Part shown: one piece after another, positions 44,443 through 56,222 of the stretch | Position numbering within the stretch: position 1 is the stretch's first letter | Layout of the letters: every line of letters begins with the position of its first letter | DNA from: Takakia lepidozioides | Lineage: Eukaryota > Streptophyta > Takakiopsida > Takakiales > Takakiaceae | Assembly: GCA_030704615.1 (NCBI GenBank) | Contig: CM060731.1 | Coordinates: forward strand, 69,420,756 to 69,484,755 | Length of the DNA: 64,000 nucleotides | Direction: 5' to 3' | Program-made: the position numbers and the translations under genes | Notes under the pieces: model-generated | Databases searched by the model: none | Told to the model about the DNA's origin: nothing | What the model saw: only the letters and a program-made list of their open reading frames with translations

Positions 44443-45123
44443 ATGGCAGAGACGGAGGACCAGTCGAAGGACAACTCCTTGATTCCGGGGTTGACAGACC
44501 ATGTGACACTAGAATGCGTTGCACGGGTGCCTCGCTCTTATTATTTATCGTTGACAGGTGGTTGTAAGAAATGGCAGAATGCGCTAGCGGTGGTTGATGA
44601 CGAAGGCCGCAACGACGTCTTTGAGATTCACAAAACGGGTAGAGATCAAGGAGGAATGGGTTTACATGCTGGCTCGGCCTGCACACACTGTATAGCCTCT
44701 CATAAGTGCACGGAAGTGGTGGGCGTTTGATTCCGTTAGTATGCGTTGGCGATGGCTGCTAGATTGCCCTGTGGATTATACCTTGGAAGTTTCCAACAAT
44801 GAGTCAACAGTTACAGGAACTCAGCTTTTGGTTTGCGGACAGTACCCTAGAGGCTACATGGTATGGAGGTATGATTTAGTCTCAACGAATAGTCTTCAAC
44901 GCCAAGAATGATTCAGGATCGATGTCTTTGTAAGTTAGCAAATGCAGGAAAATATGCTTATCTTGCTGGAGGATCTCACCAGCAAACGACTCTCAGAACA
45001 ACGCTACAACTCGCTACTTCAAGCATGGGAACCTCTCCCCGATCTCAACATAGCACGGGAAAGGGATCTAATGGGAAAAAAAGAATAAATGTGAACTGCT
45101 GGATATTGGTTGATCAAGGGTAG
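44443..45123 (+). pseudogene. F-box/kelch-repeat gene fragment captured inside the CACTA element
   Basis: LIPGLTDHVTLECVARVPRS matches the F-box start of plant F-box/kelch proteins of the SKIP11 type (usual LIPGLPDDVALxCLARVPR). After a frameshift come EIKEEWVYMLARPAHT and, in further frames, GTQLLVCG, VWRYDL, ANAGKYAYLAGGS and QAWEPLPDLNIARERD, which are the kelch-region motifs in correct order. Host proteins of this type are SCF ubiquitin-ligase receptors. Several frameshifts, and the last kelch repeats are missing. It sits between two blocks of subterminal repeats, so it was carried in or captured with the 3.2-kb insert. Confidence 0.75.
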
Positions 45124-45149
45124 CGATCCCCACTTCCCAAATGGATGAA

Positions 45150-45380
45150 TGACATGGATGAGGAGCAACATTCATAAGGATTTAAAATGGTTCATGTATC
45201 AATTTAAGTTGATCATGTACCAACTTAAGTTGGTCATGTCCTTGGATGGATGAGAGTTACAGATAGATGAAAATTATGAGGAAGAATGAAAATGGATGAA
45301 ATCAGCGGATGGAACCATGGATGGATGAATTACGAGCTGGATCTTTGGACGGATGACAATGGATGGAGGAACAACACGTG
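45150..45380. repeat. GGATGAA-rich stretch
   Basis: GGATGAAT, GGATGGAT and GATGAAAAT words recur about fifteen times. Similar GGATG runs occur at 56505-56535 and 60358-60440. Confidence 0.6.
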
Positions 45381-47575
45381 GTTTGATCTGGACCGTTCAG
45401 GTGGAGGGCGCAGATCTGAATGATTAAAACAAAAACAAAAAAAAATCTTATATTAATGAACACTCTAAGGAAAATTAATTAAAAACTCTAATTAGGTGTC
45501 GGTGCTTAAATGCACCAGTAGTAATTTATTATTTTTTTGGAGAAAAGGATGGATGAAAGTGGTCAACACAAGCGACGGATGTAGGGCGACGGACTGATAT
45601 AAATCAGCCGGCGAAAGTGAGAACAAACAATCGAGTTCTTATTTTCTCTCTCTCTCGCTCTTTCTCTTCGCTCTCTTTCTTCGTTTTAATGTAGGCTAGA
45701 TGTTGTAGTGAAGAGGAACGGTGTATAGTGAACTGGTTTTTATTAAACATTGCAGCTGCACGCCGTTGGAATCAAGGTGCCGTGTTAGTAGACGTGAGTC
45801 GTGTGGTACGCCGAGACTTGCATGATTGAAGTAGAGAAGCTTGTTACTGTCTAGATTTCCTTGAGTATTCGTGTACCTACCCTCTTATAATCTGATAGAT
45901 CATTCGTACCATAGCAAGTCAGATCAGTCCGTGAGCAGAATTCATCAAACCTACACCATCAGCGACATCAACTTGGGACTCGTGCTCGGGTGAGCACCGT
46001 GTGAAGAAAATCTACCTCGAATAGTTGATTATGTTGTAGAAGATTACCCTCTATACCTACTTGGAGTTCTATAGAGACAGCCTTGAATCTGAATTTCAGG
46101 TATCCTAGACAGTCCTAGATTTACGCCGCGCCAGGGGAAACGACCTTGGAAATCTAGCACTCCTAAGCTACCGCCAAATCATTGTAAAATTGTCTTGTTT
46201 TGGTTGGTTGTTTTCTTTTGCTTCTTTCTTCCCTGCTCTGTTCTCTTCTATCTTTTCCATGTAATGAGCCTGAGGTACTTAAGTTGAAGGCGGCTAATCA
46301 TCATAATACCGCCCTATCAATTTTCAACTGGAAAATCATACTAGGATGTGACTTAGTTGTTTTCTTTGTTGGCCCAACACATCCAATCTTATTGCTTAAA
46401 TTACTAACTTCAAGCTAAGACCTTAATTAGTGTTTGGACGATCTAGAAGAGGTGCTGATTGAATCTCATAGAAGGAAGAATGTTAATGGGAATCTGATTC
46501 AAATTTAAGGAAAACAAGTGGTGAGTGCAGAATTATGAATTTTTGAACAAGGGCAATTCTTGACTACAAATAGTTTTTTTTTTACTATGAGCAGCTAAGA
46601 TTTGAGTTAAAAACCTTTTTATGAACTTTTATTCACAAAATAATTCTAGAATCTTGTGGAGTAAGGCTTAGGTTACAGCTGATGCTTTACGGAAAGTGAA
46701 TCGAAGAATGTAGCAGGAACTTATGAATTTTTGAAAACGAGGAATTCTAACTGCCATGCCATTTTAAAGAGTGAGCTTGGAGTATTTTGTTTAAATAACT
46801 AAAAGCAACTACCTTGTAACAATAGCTCTACATTAGTTTGATGGTTAGTCCGGTAGTCTACACCCTCTTGATTTGAGGTTCAACTCTTGCAGGCCGCAGT
46901 TTATATGGTTTTGTTCATCTGTTCGGAACCTTTGTAATAGCCCTATAAGTACTTAGATAGACGAGTTATTATTGAGTATAACTTGAGGGACTTACTAGTT
47001 AGAGATTGTGTCGAGGTTGGGGTTTCAAATCCCAATAGCCGCCACACTACTTCCCATAGTTAGTTTTGACTCTCTTCTTTTATTTTGGTTATAGTAAGTT
47101 GGACTGATCCTTTCCTCATAATGATCTAATTAATTATATATTCTTGACTCACCTAGATTAATGGGTACTAGTAAAAACTAAATAAATCAGTATCTCTACC
47201 CTTTGAACTTATACATAAAGTTATTCAAAAAGAAAAGAAATACTAAAGTTGATTAATTGAAACTAATTTGTTGTTGTTTACTGAATAATTAATATTTACA
47301 CTAGATATCTCTCCTCTAAAATAACCATAACCCTTATACCAAGGGTAATTATACATTCGCATTGCTTATTCCTGGACTATTGTTTTCGTAAATACGTCAG
47401 TGAGCTAGTACTAACTGTTGATAACATATTACAAACACAAAACACCTATAACATAGAAAAATTATAATCCACACTAGCAGCACCCTCGGGGCTAGGCGGC
47501 GCCTTCGGGACCTAACCTAGCTCTGTCTAATACGAACCCTAAATTAAGTATGCACCTGTTAATGGGGTGCATTAA
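45381..47575. other. AT-rich interior of the CACTA right arm, no gene recognised
   Basis: No frame longer than about 75 codons and no domain. Contains TCTC runs (45640-45690) and two box-B-like words near 46890 and 47020 discussed under rejected items. Confidence 0.4.
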
Positions 47576-47579
47576 TGGT

Positions 47580-48099
47580 TGACATAGTCGCACATGAACG
47601 TGCCCTCCCATGGAGCTAGCGACGGCCCCCCGGGGGCTGCGACATCCTTGTGATTCCCGGGCGTCGCTACAGAACTTCCTTACCCATGGGGGTCTAGCGA
47701 CGCCCCCAAATGGCGGCGACGTCATGGCGATTCCCGGGCGTCGCCAGGCTGTGACGTTTTGGCGACGCCAGCGCATGGCTAATTCTGGGAATGGGCGACG
47801 TCCTTGCGACTGCCCCATGACGCAGGGGAAGGGATGGACCTCCCTCCCTGCCCTTTATTGCGACTCCTGGGAGTCGCCATATTGCGACGCCCCGGAGGGG
47901 CGGCGTCTTTTCGCCGTCGTTGGTCGTGGCTAGGTGGACCCGGGGGATTAATGATTCCCTTAGGTCGCTAATCTGCAACGTTCCGGGAGCGACGTGGCGG
48001 CGACTTCCTGACGTCGCAATTTGTCCCCGGCGCGCCCCTGGTGCTGTAGTGTATTTTCATCGCTAGGCGTGGCGTTTGGAGGTCGCTGAGGCATCACTA
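47580..48099. repeat. CACTA right subterminal repeat array
   Basis: GCGACG/CGTCGC words in both orientations roughly every 15-30 bases, e.g. TAGCGACGGCC, GGGCGTCGCTA, TGGCGACGCC. Confidence 0.8.
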
Positions 48100-48122
48100 A
48101 ACCCCCCCCAAACGTAGTAGTG
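48100..48122 (-). repeat. CACTA right terminal inverted repeat
   Basis: Plus strand reads AACCCCCCCCAAACGTAGTAGTG; inverted complement of the left end with one difference. Confidence 0.95.
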
Positions 48123-48600
48123 GGACATGTATGTGAAATGTGGGTGCATTGAGGATGCAAAGGGAGTTTTGACAATATGACTGAGTGAAATGTGGTGTCA
48201 TGGAATGCGATGATCGCAGGATATGCCCAGCATGCTTTGATTTCGTGAGTCAAAATCATGGCCTCGCTCCTACAATGGAGCATTTTGGCTGCATGGTGGA
48301 CCTTCTTGGCCGTGCAGGTCGAGTGGAGGTGGCAGAGGACTTCATGAACAAAATGCCAATCGAACGAGCTCCTTCAGTGTGGCAGACCTTGTTTGGTGCT
48401 TGTAGAATTCATGGCAATGTGGAGGTGGCAGAAAGTGCAGCAAAATGCCTTTCTAAATGGGATCCACATGATGCTGCTATTTATGTGTTACTCTCAAGGT
48501 TGGCAAGCGGGATGATACTGCAAAGGTGAGGAAAATGATGAGGGACAAAGGTCTAAAAAAGGAGCCAGGTCTCACTGCTGTATTGAGGTGGATTCTAGCG
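48123..48600 (+). pseudogene. PPR pseudogene, right part (beyond CACTA element)
   Basis: Resumes at GGACATGTATGTGAAATGTG (DMYVKCGCIEDAKG), then ATMEHFGCMVDLLGRAGRVEV, FMNKMPIERAPSVWQTLFG, CRIHGNVEVAESAAKC and DAAIYVLLSRL. It is close to the minus-strand copy at 63757-63427. Frameshifted around 48165 and 48240; no DYW domain follows. Confidence 0.85.
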
Positions 48601-48654
48601 TGATAAGTTGAGTTGGGTGTTTCCTAGAACAAATCATGCATAGGTCCTTGTCTT

Positions 48655-49560
48655 GCTGCTAGCAGCTAACAATGAAATGAGCTCTGGAAAAAGGGAAGGA
48701 GGTCCATGGTGACATCGTCAAAGCTGGAATGTACGAGATGTCATCCTGAACACTGCCCTGGTTGACATGTTTGCCAAATGTGGATGCATGAAGGATGCGA
48801 AAGGAGTTTTCAACACTCTGGCTGAATGAGATGTGGTGTCGTGGAACGCGATGCTTGCATGGTATGCACATCAGGGGCACAGGATGGAGGCTTTGGAGAC
48901 CTATGAGCAAATGATGGGGGAAGGGGTGAAGCCCACATCATATTTGTGTGCGTTTGCAATGCTAGTTGTGCAAGCCTGGTAGGCCTGAAAAAGGGCAACG
49001 AGGTGCATGGTGACATCATAAAAGCTGGAATTGTACCAAATGTGTTCTCTCTACATGCAGCCACACTGGCCTACTAAATGAAGAAAGACGCTACTTCGAT
49101 TCCCTGAGTCAAGATCATGGTGTCATTCTGAAATTAAAGCACTTTGGCTACATGGTGGACCTTCTTGGACGTGTGGGACAACTGGATGAGGCAGTGGACC
49201 TGATTAATAAAATGCCAATCAATCCAAATGTTGTGGCGTAGAAGGCCTTGCTTGGTGCGTGCAGAATTCATGTCAGGTGACAGAATGTGCGGCAAAATGC
49301 ATCCTCAAGTGGGATCAACGGGATGCTACAACTTATGTGCTGCTGTCCAATGTCTATGCTGCAGCTGGCAGGTGGGATGATACTGCAAAGGTGAGATAAA
49401 TCATGCAGGTCCATTAAGCTGTGAGAAAGGAGCCAGATTGCAGTTGCATTGAGGTAGATAATGAGGTGCATACATTCAGTTTAGGAGACCAGTTACATCC
49501 ACGAATTCAGGACATCCATGCTGAGCTGGAAAAATTGTCTAGGCAGATGAAGAATGCAGG
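48655..49560 (+). pseudogene. Further PPR fragments
   Basis: At least two overlapping sets of PPR repeats in broken frames: GKEVHGDIVKAGM with VDMFAKCGCMKDAKGVFN, MLAWYAHQGHRMEALETYEQ, KKGNEVHGDIIKAGIVPN, LDEAVDLINKMPINPNVVA, AATYVLLSNVYAAAGRWDD-like sequence near 49325-49380 and an E motif (VHTFSLGDQLHPRIQDIHAE) near 49465-49530. Out-of-frame stops throughout. Tandem arrangement suggests duplicated or rearranged copies. Confidence 0.75.
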
Positions 49561-51439
49561 TGCTTCCAGAAAATGAATATTGTCTTCAGGTTGCCCACAC
49601 AATGGCAATTGCACTCTCCCTTTCCTCTCTGCTTCTGTTTGCTGCTCAAGGTAGGCTTCCAAGAGAGCGAGACTGACTAGTAGGTATGCTCCTCTGCAAC
49701 CAGTGAATGACAAGAGCTCATGAATGTTGAAGGTAGCAACACATTTATTGTCGAGTCATGGCAATGCCATTAAGTAGGTCACCCGGACATATCACCATTG
49801 AAAGCAGTGGATTATATCAGTTACAAATGTGACGTGTTTTCTCTAGATCTGCTAACCAACACCTATTTGAAGTACTATTGGGAGGAATCATGCAAGGCGC
49901 TTCTTGTTTAGAACTTCCTCTTGTGCCCCCCTCCTTCCTACTCTGCATTTTGGTACAATATAGTGCAGCATTGCTTAACTAGAAGAGTTCTGATATGGAA
50001 ATTCATGGTGCCACATTCCTTGGCAGAGAAGAAGCCATGGTGTCTTGCTGTGCTTCCCTTTTCAGCTATGTTCTTGATGTTTTGGAAGAAGGTCACTCCC
50101 TGGTGAGAATACCCTGGACAATGTATCAGAAAATGGATATTGACAGCAATCAAACAATTAGGCTCGCACTCTGCCAAAGAGAGAAGCCCAATGTACCAAT
50201 GTAGACAACATGACCACCCAGACCAGCTTGTGTGGAATATGCACATTAATGGCCAGCTGCATTCTGCCAACCAAATACACCACATAAACGTAGAGGCCCC
50301 AGAAAGCTCAAAAACATTATTTTTCTAAGCTCTTAAACATTTGATGTACACAAATGAAACAACTAAATAGGCTCCAAGAGATTGCAAAATAGAGTGATTG
50401 AAAAGGAACTTGGAAAAAAATCAATGAGTATCCAAGCTGTGTCTTGTCAATTCACTGCATGACCTTATATCCTATTCTGCCTCAAATAGTCCTACAGAGT
50501 TTATTATTATTATTATTATTATTTATTTTTCAGAGTTTATTTTCCAGCTCAAAATAAATCACCTTCTTTAAGATTAAACCTAGGCCTGCATGCACTCAAG
50601 CTGGAAGAATGCATATGGGAGAAGTAGGTAGTCTAGCAAACCAGGATAACACCTTAGATGTGCTGGTACTTTTGAGTAGGTGTACATGAGAATTCAATAT
50701 TGTTCCGCTAAAACAAAAATAATAATATATTGCTTAACAAATTTAGTTGTCCCTTAATTTAAACATTAAAAAAACATATAAAGTTGCATGGCCCAAGATT
50801 CCAGACACAGTCGCTACCACATACAACCAAGTGCAAATATTAGACCAGACTGTTTTGTAATATTCAAACTGACATACTTACAAATCTCAGATACTTCCTT
50901 TGGACATATACTGGCCCAAGGATGGCATCCAATTCTGCACAACTCGAGTGAAAATGATAGAGAGGTAGTATTGGAAAGTGGTAGAACAAATATCAATAAA
51001 TTTTATCAAGACAAAGGTTTTTATCAAAACAACTTGGGCATGTGTATAACTTCAAATAATATGGAAAAAAAATGTTAATGCGGAGAGCCGGATAAAATAT
51101 GTTTTAATTAAAGACAAAATACATGATGAACGTTGGAACAAATATGCATTAACTAGAAAACAACAAAGCTCTTTCATGAAACCGTGACATTAAGTCAAAG
51201 TCCAAACAATTTGAAATCTAAACCATCTGAAAATAAAGATGAAAAGATATCATATAAACAACATTCATAATCCAAATTTACTAACTTGTTGTATCAAAAT
51301 GAGTGACAGTCTTACACCGGTCAAATTAATATCACATGAAATAAATTTTCATCTTTTCATATAAACTTGAATATAGCCCGTCTATCTGGACGTTGTTCTC
51401 AGAATTCGTCGCTAGTAGTGCGGAGCAACGCAAAGCCCT
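49561..51439. other. Stretch without a recognisable gene
   Basis: Short unrecognised frames on both strands. Includes a TTA/ATT microsatellite (50501-50526). Confidence 0.4.
50501..50526. repeat. (TTA)n microsatellite
   Basis: Seven TTA units plus a partial one. Confidence 0.9.
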
Positions 51440-51690
51440 AGTTCTAGCTACGACCGAAGGTCGCAAGCTAGTTTAGCGTAGAGCAGGAATAGGGTACCAT
51501 AGTGCCATGTCATCATCGCCACATCATCGTAGCCAGGTCATCGTAGACACGTCATCGTCGTCGTCAATTTCTTTGGAATCTGCCCGGACGGCCCGCGAGA
51601 AATAGGCCAATAGAAATTGCCGCGCCAACGTTTTTGGAACTGCCCGCAATGCCCGGATCTTGATCTTCTTGAACTGCAGGAGCTCTGCGT
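51440..51690. repeat. Dispersed repeat, copy 2
   Basis: Same ordered words as 19470-19690: CGACCGAAGGTCGCAAGCTA, GAGCAGGAATAGGGTACC, CATCGTC runs, CTGCCCG. Diverged by substitutions and small indels. Confidence 0.65.
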
Positions 51691-54600
51691 TTTCCGCCAT
51701 TGTTCGCACAGGCATGGATAGCTGAAGGAGCAGGGATCGAGTGTGGGTCCAAATTCATCCAAAAGGACCGGATTTCAAGCTCCAGATTACCTATGATTCG
51801 AAAAGACAACAAATGGGGAGGAGTTTCTTGCAGACGGAATCGGAAGCTGTCACTCGTGATTGGGTGGGAAAGAAGAAAAGTGCAGCTTAGATTACACCTT
51901 ACTTCCTTGTTTCAGACCCGCACAGTGAGTCTCCATGATTGTTTTTCCATGAGCACGAAGGGTATGTTAGGTTGTGTCTGGTTGCAAAAATCCCACATCT
52001 GCTTGAAGCTAAACCCAAGTTTCAAACCTAATCTTACATTGATTAGATTGTAATTGCTATCTGTCTGCCATAACCTCCCTATAACCAGTGTTCACTGGAA
52101 ACAATAAATGCAAACTGTGAGATTGACATTCAAAGCTGAAGGTTGCTCTTTTTCCATGTTTCAGCCTTCTTGGCCATTATGTTTGTGACCATTGTTTTAT
52201 CAAACGTGGTGATAATGATGCAATTTGGATATAACCATATGTTGTCACTATTGACACGAAATATGGTAGATCATGAATTGACGTGTCATAGATCTGACTC
52301 ACAGATATGGTGAATTGTGGTCACCTTGGCTAGATTTGGCTGCATGCCTTCCTCCAGAAGGCAGCGAGAGCACTTGCATTGGAAGCCCCAACCCTTCACA
52401 CCTTTGTCCTTCCGCTGTTGAAGGGGACACAGAATATCAAAGTAGGGCAAGCACACCTCTTCTCTTTTTGTTTTTGCCTGATTCTGGTGATGTCAGGTTG
52501 CAGGTTGTTGGATCCCGGCAAAATTCCATATCCATGAGCAATGGTGCCATTGGGACTGGGCAGATGGATAGCACACCCAGCGTGAGCAAAAGTGAAATCC
52601 AATTTTGGATGCTGCTTGAATGCTAGTTATGGGACTGAGGTGAGTGGGCGGGCTGGTGATCAGAAGTGCAAATTGTCGGACATGCTTGGACCTCCCTGGA
52701 GCAAAGAGGACCTGGAGCTCTTCTATCAAGCATTTTGAAAATATGGCAGAGACTGTAAAAAGGTATCTTATGACCATAATTGACTTGTTGAGATTGTTTT
52801 CTGGTTGTACCAAAATCTCTTGTCATCTTGACTGCTTTTTGCAGCAACAAATGAAGCGAGCAGCAAATTGTCTCTGTAGGTCCATCTATATCAGGTTGAC
52901 ACTGGAATTCACAAGCAATTGTCCTATTTGTTGATCCATCCCGTTGTGTGATAGTCCCTGATTTCACGCAACAGAGAATGTCTCTCAGAACAGGGGGCTG
53001 CAGTAGACACTCTATGATATTTGTACATGGACAAGGTCTTGCAAGATCACGATTCTATTTTCCCACTATACTGTTCTTGCTTGTCTGTGCTAAGTTGTAA
53101 GGTTGTTTAGTGTCTTTTCAAGTTGAATACAATTGATGGATTAGCTTTTGTGGCTGTCAAATATTGTTGGATGTTTTTTCAATCATGTCCTCTGCCTCAA
53201 AATTCTAGTTTGCTGCTCAAAGCCATATTGTTCCTTCCATCTGTCCCACAAGTCCTGATTCATTACCATAATGAGTACTGACTATAAAGATTTGGAACTC
53301 CTGCAAAAGGGAGACTCAGGGTCTCTTACTCACTTGTCTGAAATGTGCACAATGCAAGAATGTATGTGTTTCAAATGTTTGCACAGCTATAACGCTACTG
53401 ACTCACAACAGCAGGTCTTCTAGACATTACCCTGAGTCCTTCCACTTCTTCACTACTTGTAGAAGCGAGTCTCTGTGGATCAGAAGACCATAATGGAGAT
53501 GCCAGTGCAATTGGTAAGTAAAGCAGATGAGCGGTCAGCTGGGGAACAAGTTGTACAAGAATCAAAGGCAACTGACAGGGAGCTGTGCAACAAAGACAAG
53601 GCAACTTCAATGGACTCCTTGAGCACTTCTGTGCAACAAAGACAAGGCAACTTCAATGGACTCCTTGAGCACTTCACAAAGCCTGCTGGAGTGAGGGAGG
53701 GGTGCAGTCAGATCACATCCGGAGGCAGGTACAAGCCAAAGTTGTGTTCATCCAAGGCGAGACCACAATTCTCTACTCAGAGCAGTGTGAGTTGCATACT
53801 GATCTATCATATTATTTTGACCCTCTTAATTATTAACTATGATGGCCCAGAGGCCCCATACATCAGTTTGGAATGTTTCAAGTGGTGCAGCTGTTATCTT
53901 GCACTCTTACTTTTCGGGGTGCTGTACAGACTGCTGGTGGCCAGATTCCCAAAGAGCTTGCACCTTATCTATGGACAGCAGGTGGTGATGAGGTGGCCAT
54001 TGTTGGGATTGCAGTTGGAGGTGCTGGTGAGCAAGCTGGATGTTGGTTTGAAGGAGATGAATGCAATGCAACTCGATGAAAAGAAGTGCTTTCACCAGGA
54101 ACATTTTCACCTTATCCTAATCTCTTGCTCGTCAGAGGTCCAGCTGCTCAGAAACAGCTCCATTCTGGCTGAGGAGAAGCTCGATTCATTGAAAAGGATT
54201 CATGAGCAAGATGTAAGGCACATTTAAATTTCAGACATGGTATACATCAGATACAAGGCAAGTCTCCCGATTCCATAAACAGTGATACATCAAGCATATA
54301 TTATAACGCCATTTCTTAGCTAAATGAAATGATGGTGCAGACAAGTCTGCTTCTGGTACCAATTTGGCTTATAGGAGACAATGGCGGATATGCTTCTTCC
54401 AGCAACATGCGACTACCGGAAGGAACCCAGTAGGTGTAAATTGGAGACTGAAGAGACAATACCCTAAAGCCTAGACAGGGCCTGCATTATGATGATTCGC
54501 AATATAAGACACCAGTATAACAGAGGGGGGGGGATGTGGAAACTGGCCGATGGTTTCCTCCGGGAATGTAAGTCTTTCGTGGGAAGAGTAACAGTGATCA

Positions 54601-55426
54601 AACAAGCAAGAAATTTTATGTCTTCTTTCAATGAGTGCTTGAAGACCCCAGATTGAGAGCCCAATCCTGTAGTTTGCAGCCACGGCGGTCAGAGGTTGGA
54701 AATTAGCCCAATAACCGGTTTAGTACAAGTATGTACTCGATTTGTGAATCTTTCTTTGAAATCTGGCTCTGCCTCTCAATAAATTTTCTTTGTGTTGTAC
54801 ATATTTTGCAGATGAGTTGAAGAAGGCACGCTAGTTTGGAAGTCTAACGACATTTGGACGCGGCCTGCCCAGAGGGGGTGAAGTATCAGTTGTAAAATCC
54901 CTTGAGAGACAGGAGGGGATTCTTCGATCCCTAGCCCGACATGACCCTTTGGTATGCTTTTTCATTACATCTGAATTTGGTTGCTACAACAGGAAAGTCT
55001 ATTTCAATGTTTAATGAGAGCACCAACCTTCAGAAGTGGTAAACAGTTAAAGAGGGCTACATACTGGACGGCCGGGTTTGCAGGTGAGCAAACGATGTCT
55101 TCAGAAAGTAAGCAAGGGGCATCGGGCTGGGCATGGTGTGGGTCCAGTGAGTTGGAGAGCTGCACAAGGCTGAGGTGGCAATGGAGTGGGGCTAGAGCTG
55201 GGGGGGTTAGTGGAATAATGTACAAACCAAATGTGACACGGAATGTCGACACAATATAACCCCCACCCACTTTCCCACCCAGCTACCATGGGACAATGTG
55301 AAGTTTCTATCTTTCCTTCTTTCATTAGGCATGGGTGCTTTCAAAGATCAATTCCACATCCTACAGATTGAGACTGAAAGACAGATGGACCAATGAACAC
55401 TCCAGGGATGGTCTCTGCTGTAACAG
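51691..55426. other. Stretch with no firmly recognised exon
   Basis: Several plus-strand frames exist (longest 53475-54227, 250 codons, holding a 46-bp tandem duplication), but none shows a domain I can name. The region could hold 5' exons of the histone-fold gene at 55427; I could not find the expected first half of the fold. Confidence 0.35.
53584..53675. repeat. 46-bp tandem duplication
   Basis: Two exact copies of the unit starting TGTGCAACAAAGACAAGGC and ending GAGCACTTC, back to back. Confidence 0.95.
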
Positions 55427-55554
55427 AGCAAATGAAATATGTCGTGAATCAAAGCGACAAACCATCAATGTTGAGGATGAGCTCAAAGCTGTTGAGGAGC
55501 TGGACCTCACCGAATTTTGTGAGCCCTTGAGAGCTGCACTTGCAGGTGTGTATG

Positions 55555-55556
<2 letters not shown>

Positions 55557-55594
<38 letters not shown>
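55557..55594. repeat. (CT)n microsatellite in intron
   Basis: About nineteen TC/CT units directly after the donor of the histone-fold exon. Confidence 0.95.
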
Positions 55595-55597
<3 letters not shown>

Positions 55598-56162
55598 ATG
55601 ATTTGCAGTGATGACTTGAGTGGATTATTTGAGTTTTTTGTTCTGTCTTTCCTTAAGGGGCAAGGTGGCAGATCAAACTCTAGTAGAAAACCTCTTCAGG
55701 GAACACCTCAGAAGTTTGAAAAAGCCAAAAAAGTCAACAAAGGCACTAGTCTTTTTCAAACTCTATGTGTCTTCCTTGGCCCTTGTTGGGGTCTAATTGC
55801 AGTGCAGCTCACACACAACAGATTGATGCTCGTGTGAAGGGATTTCTAGGAGAACTTGGAAAGCTGTTTATACCAAGGTAAGTCCCACTACTGGAGTGAG
55901 CCCCTGACAAAGGTAGTGTCTGTTCCCTCTTGTTCTACCCAAACTGGGCGTAGGGTCTATGACAACATCATCTCATGAGTACATTCTCTGTCTTCCTTTT
56001 GCATGACTTATCTAGACTGTCTTTAAAGAACAAAGCAGTTATGGGTGCTTGCAGGCTTCAGGAAAGATAATGAGTCTAAGAAATCTGAAACAAAAAAGAA
56101 AGGTGGGGTCAGAAAGAGAAAGCCTGATGGTGACACTAAAGAGGGGGGAGTGCAGCTACGGC

Positions 56163-56222
56163 GTGAGCCTAGCCGCGTGAGCCCAAGAGCTCGGCTCACG
56201 CTTTGCCCTCTAAGCGTGAGCC
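56163..56222. repeat. GCGTGAGCC / GGCTCACGC inverted words
   Basis: Three GCGTGAGCC and one GGCTCACGC in 60 bp; the middle pair can form a 9-bp stem around CCAAGAGCT. Same words as 1300-1352. Confidence 0.6.

Larger units (their letters stand above)
29119..48125. mobile_element. CACTA (En/Spm) DNA transposon, 19,001 bp, target duplication GGA
   Basis: Left end at 29122 reads CACTACTACGTTTAGGGGG; right end at 48122 reads, inverted, CACTACTACGTTTGGGGGG. GGA at 29119-29121 and 48123-48125 is the 3-bp duplication typical of this superfamily. GCGAC-rich subterminal repeats lie inside both ends. Internal cargo: TNPD transposase (minus), a second gene (plus), a MITE, a scrambled Ty3 element, and an F-box/kelch fragment. 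The PPR reading on both sides joins in register if one GGA and the element are left out. Confidence 0.95.

Noticed and set aside
46826-47050. Possible SINE or tRNA-derived sequence (GAGGTTCAACTC near 46878 and GGTTTCAAATCCC near 47020)
   Set aside because: B-box-like words with only weak A-box partners, no poly-A end or target duplication; too little to call.
53475-54227. 250-codon plus frame as a gene
   Set aside because: No recognisable domain; part of its length comes from an exact 46-bp duplication that shifts frame, and no supporting splice context.
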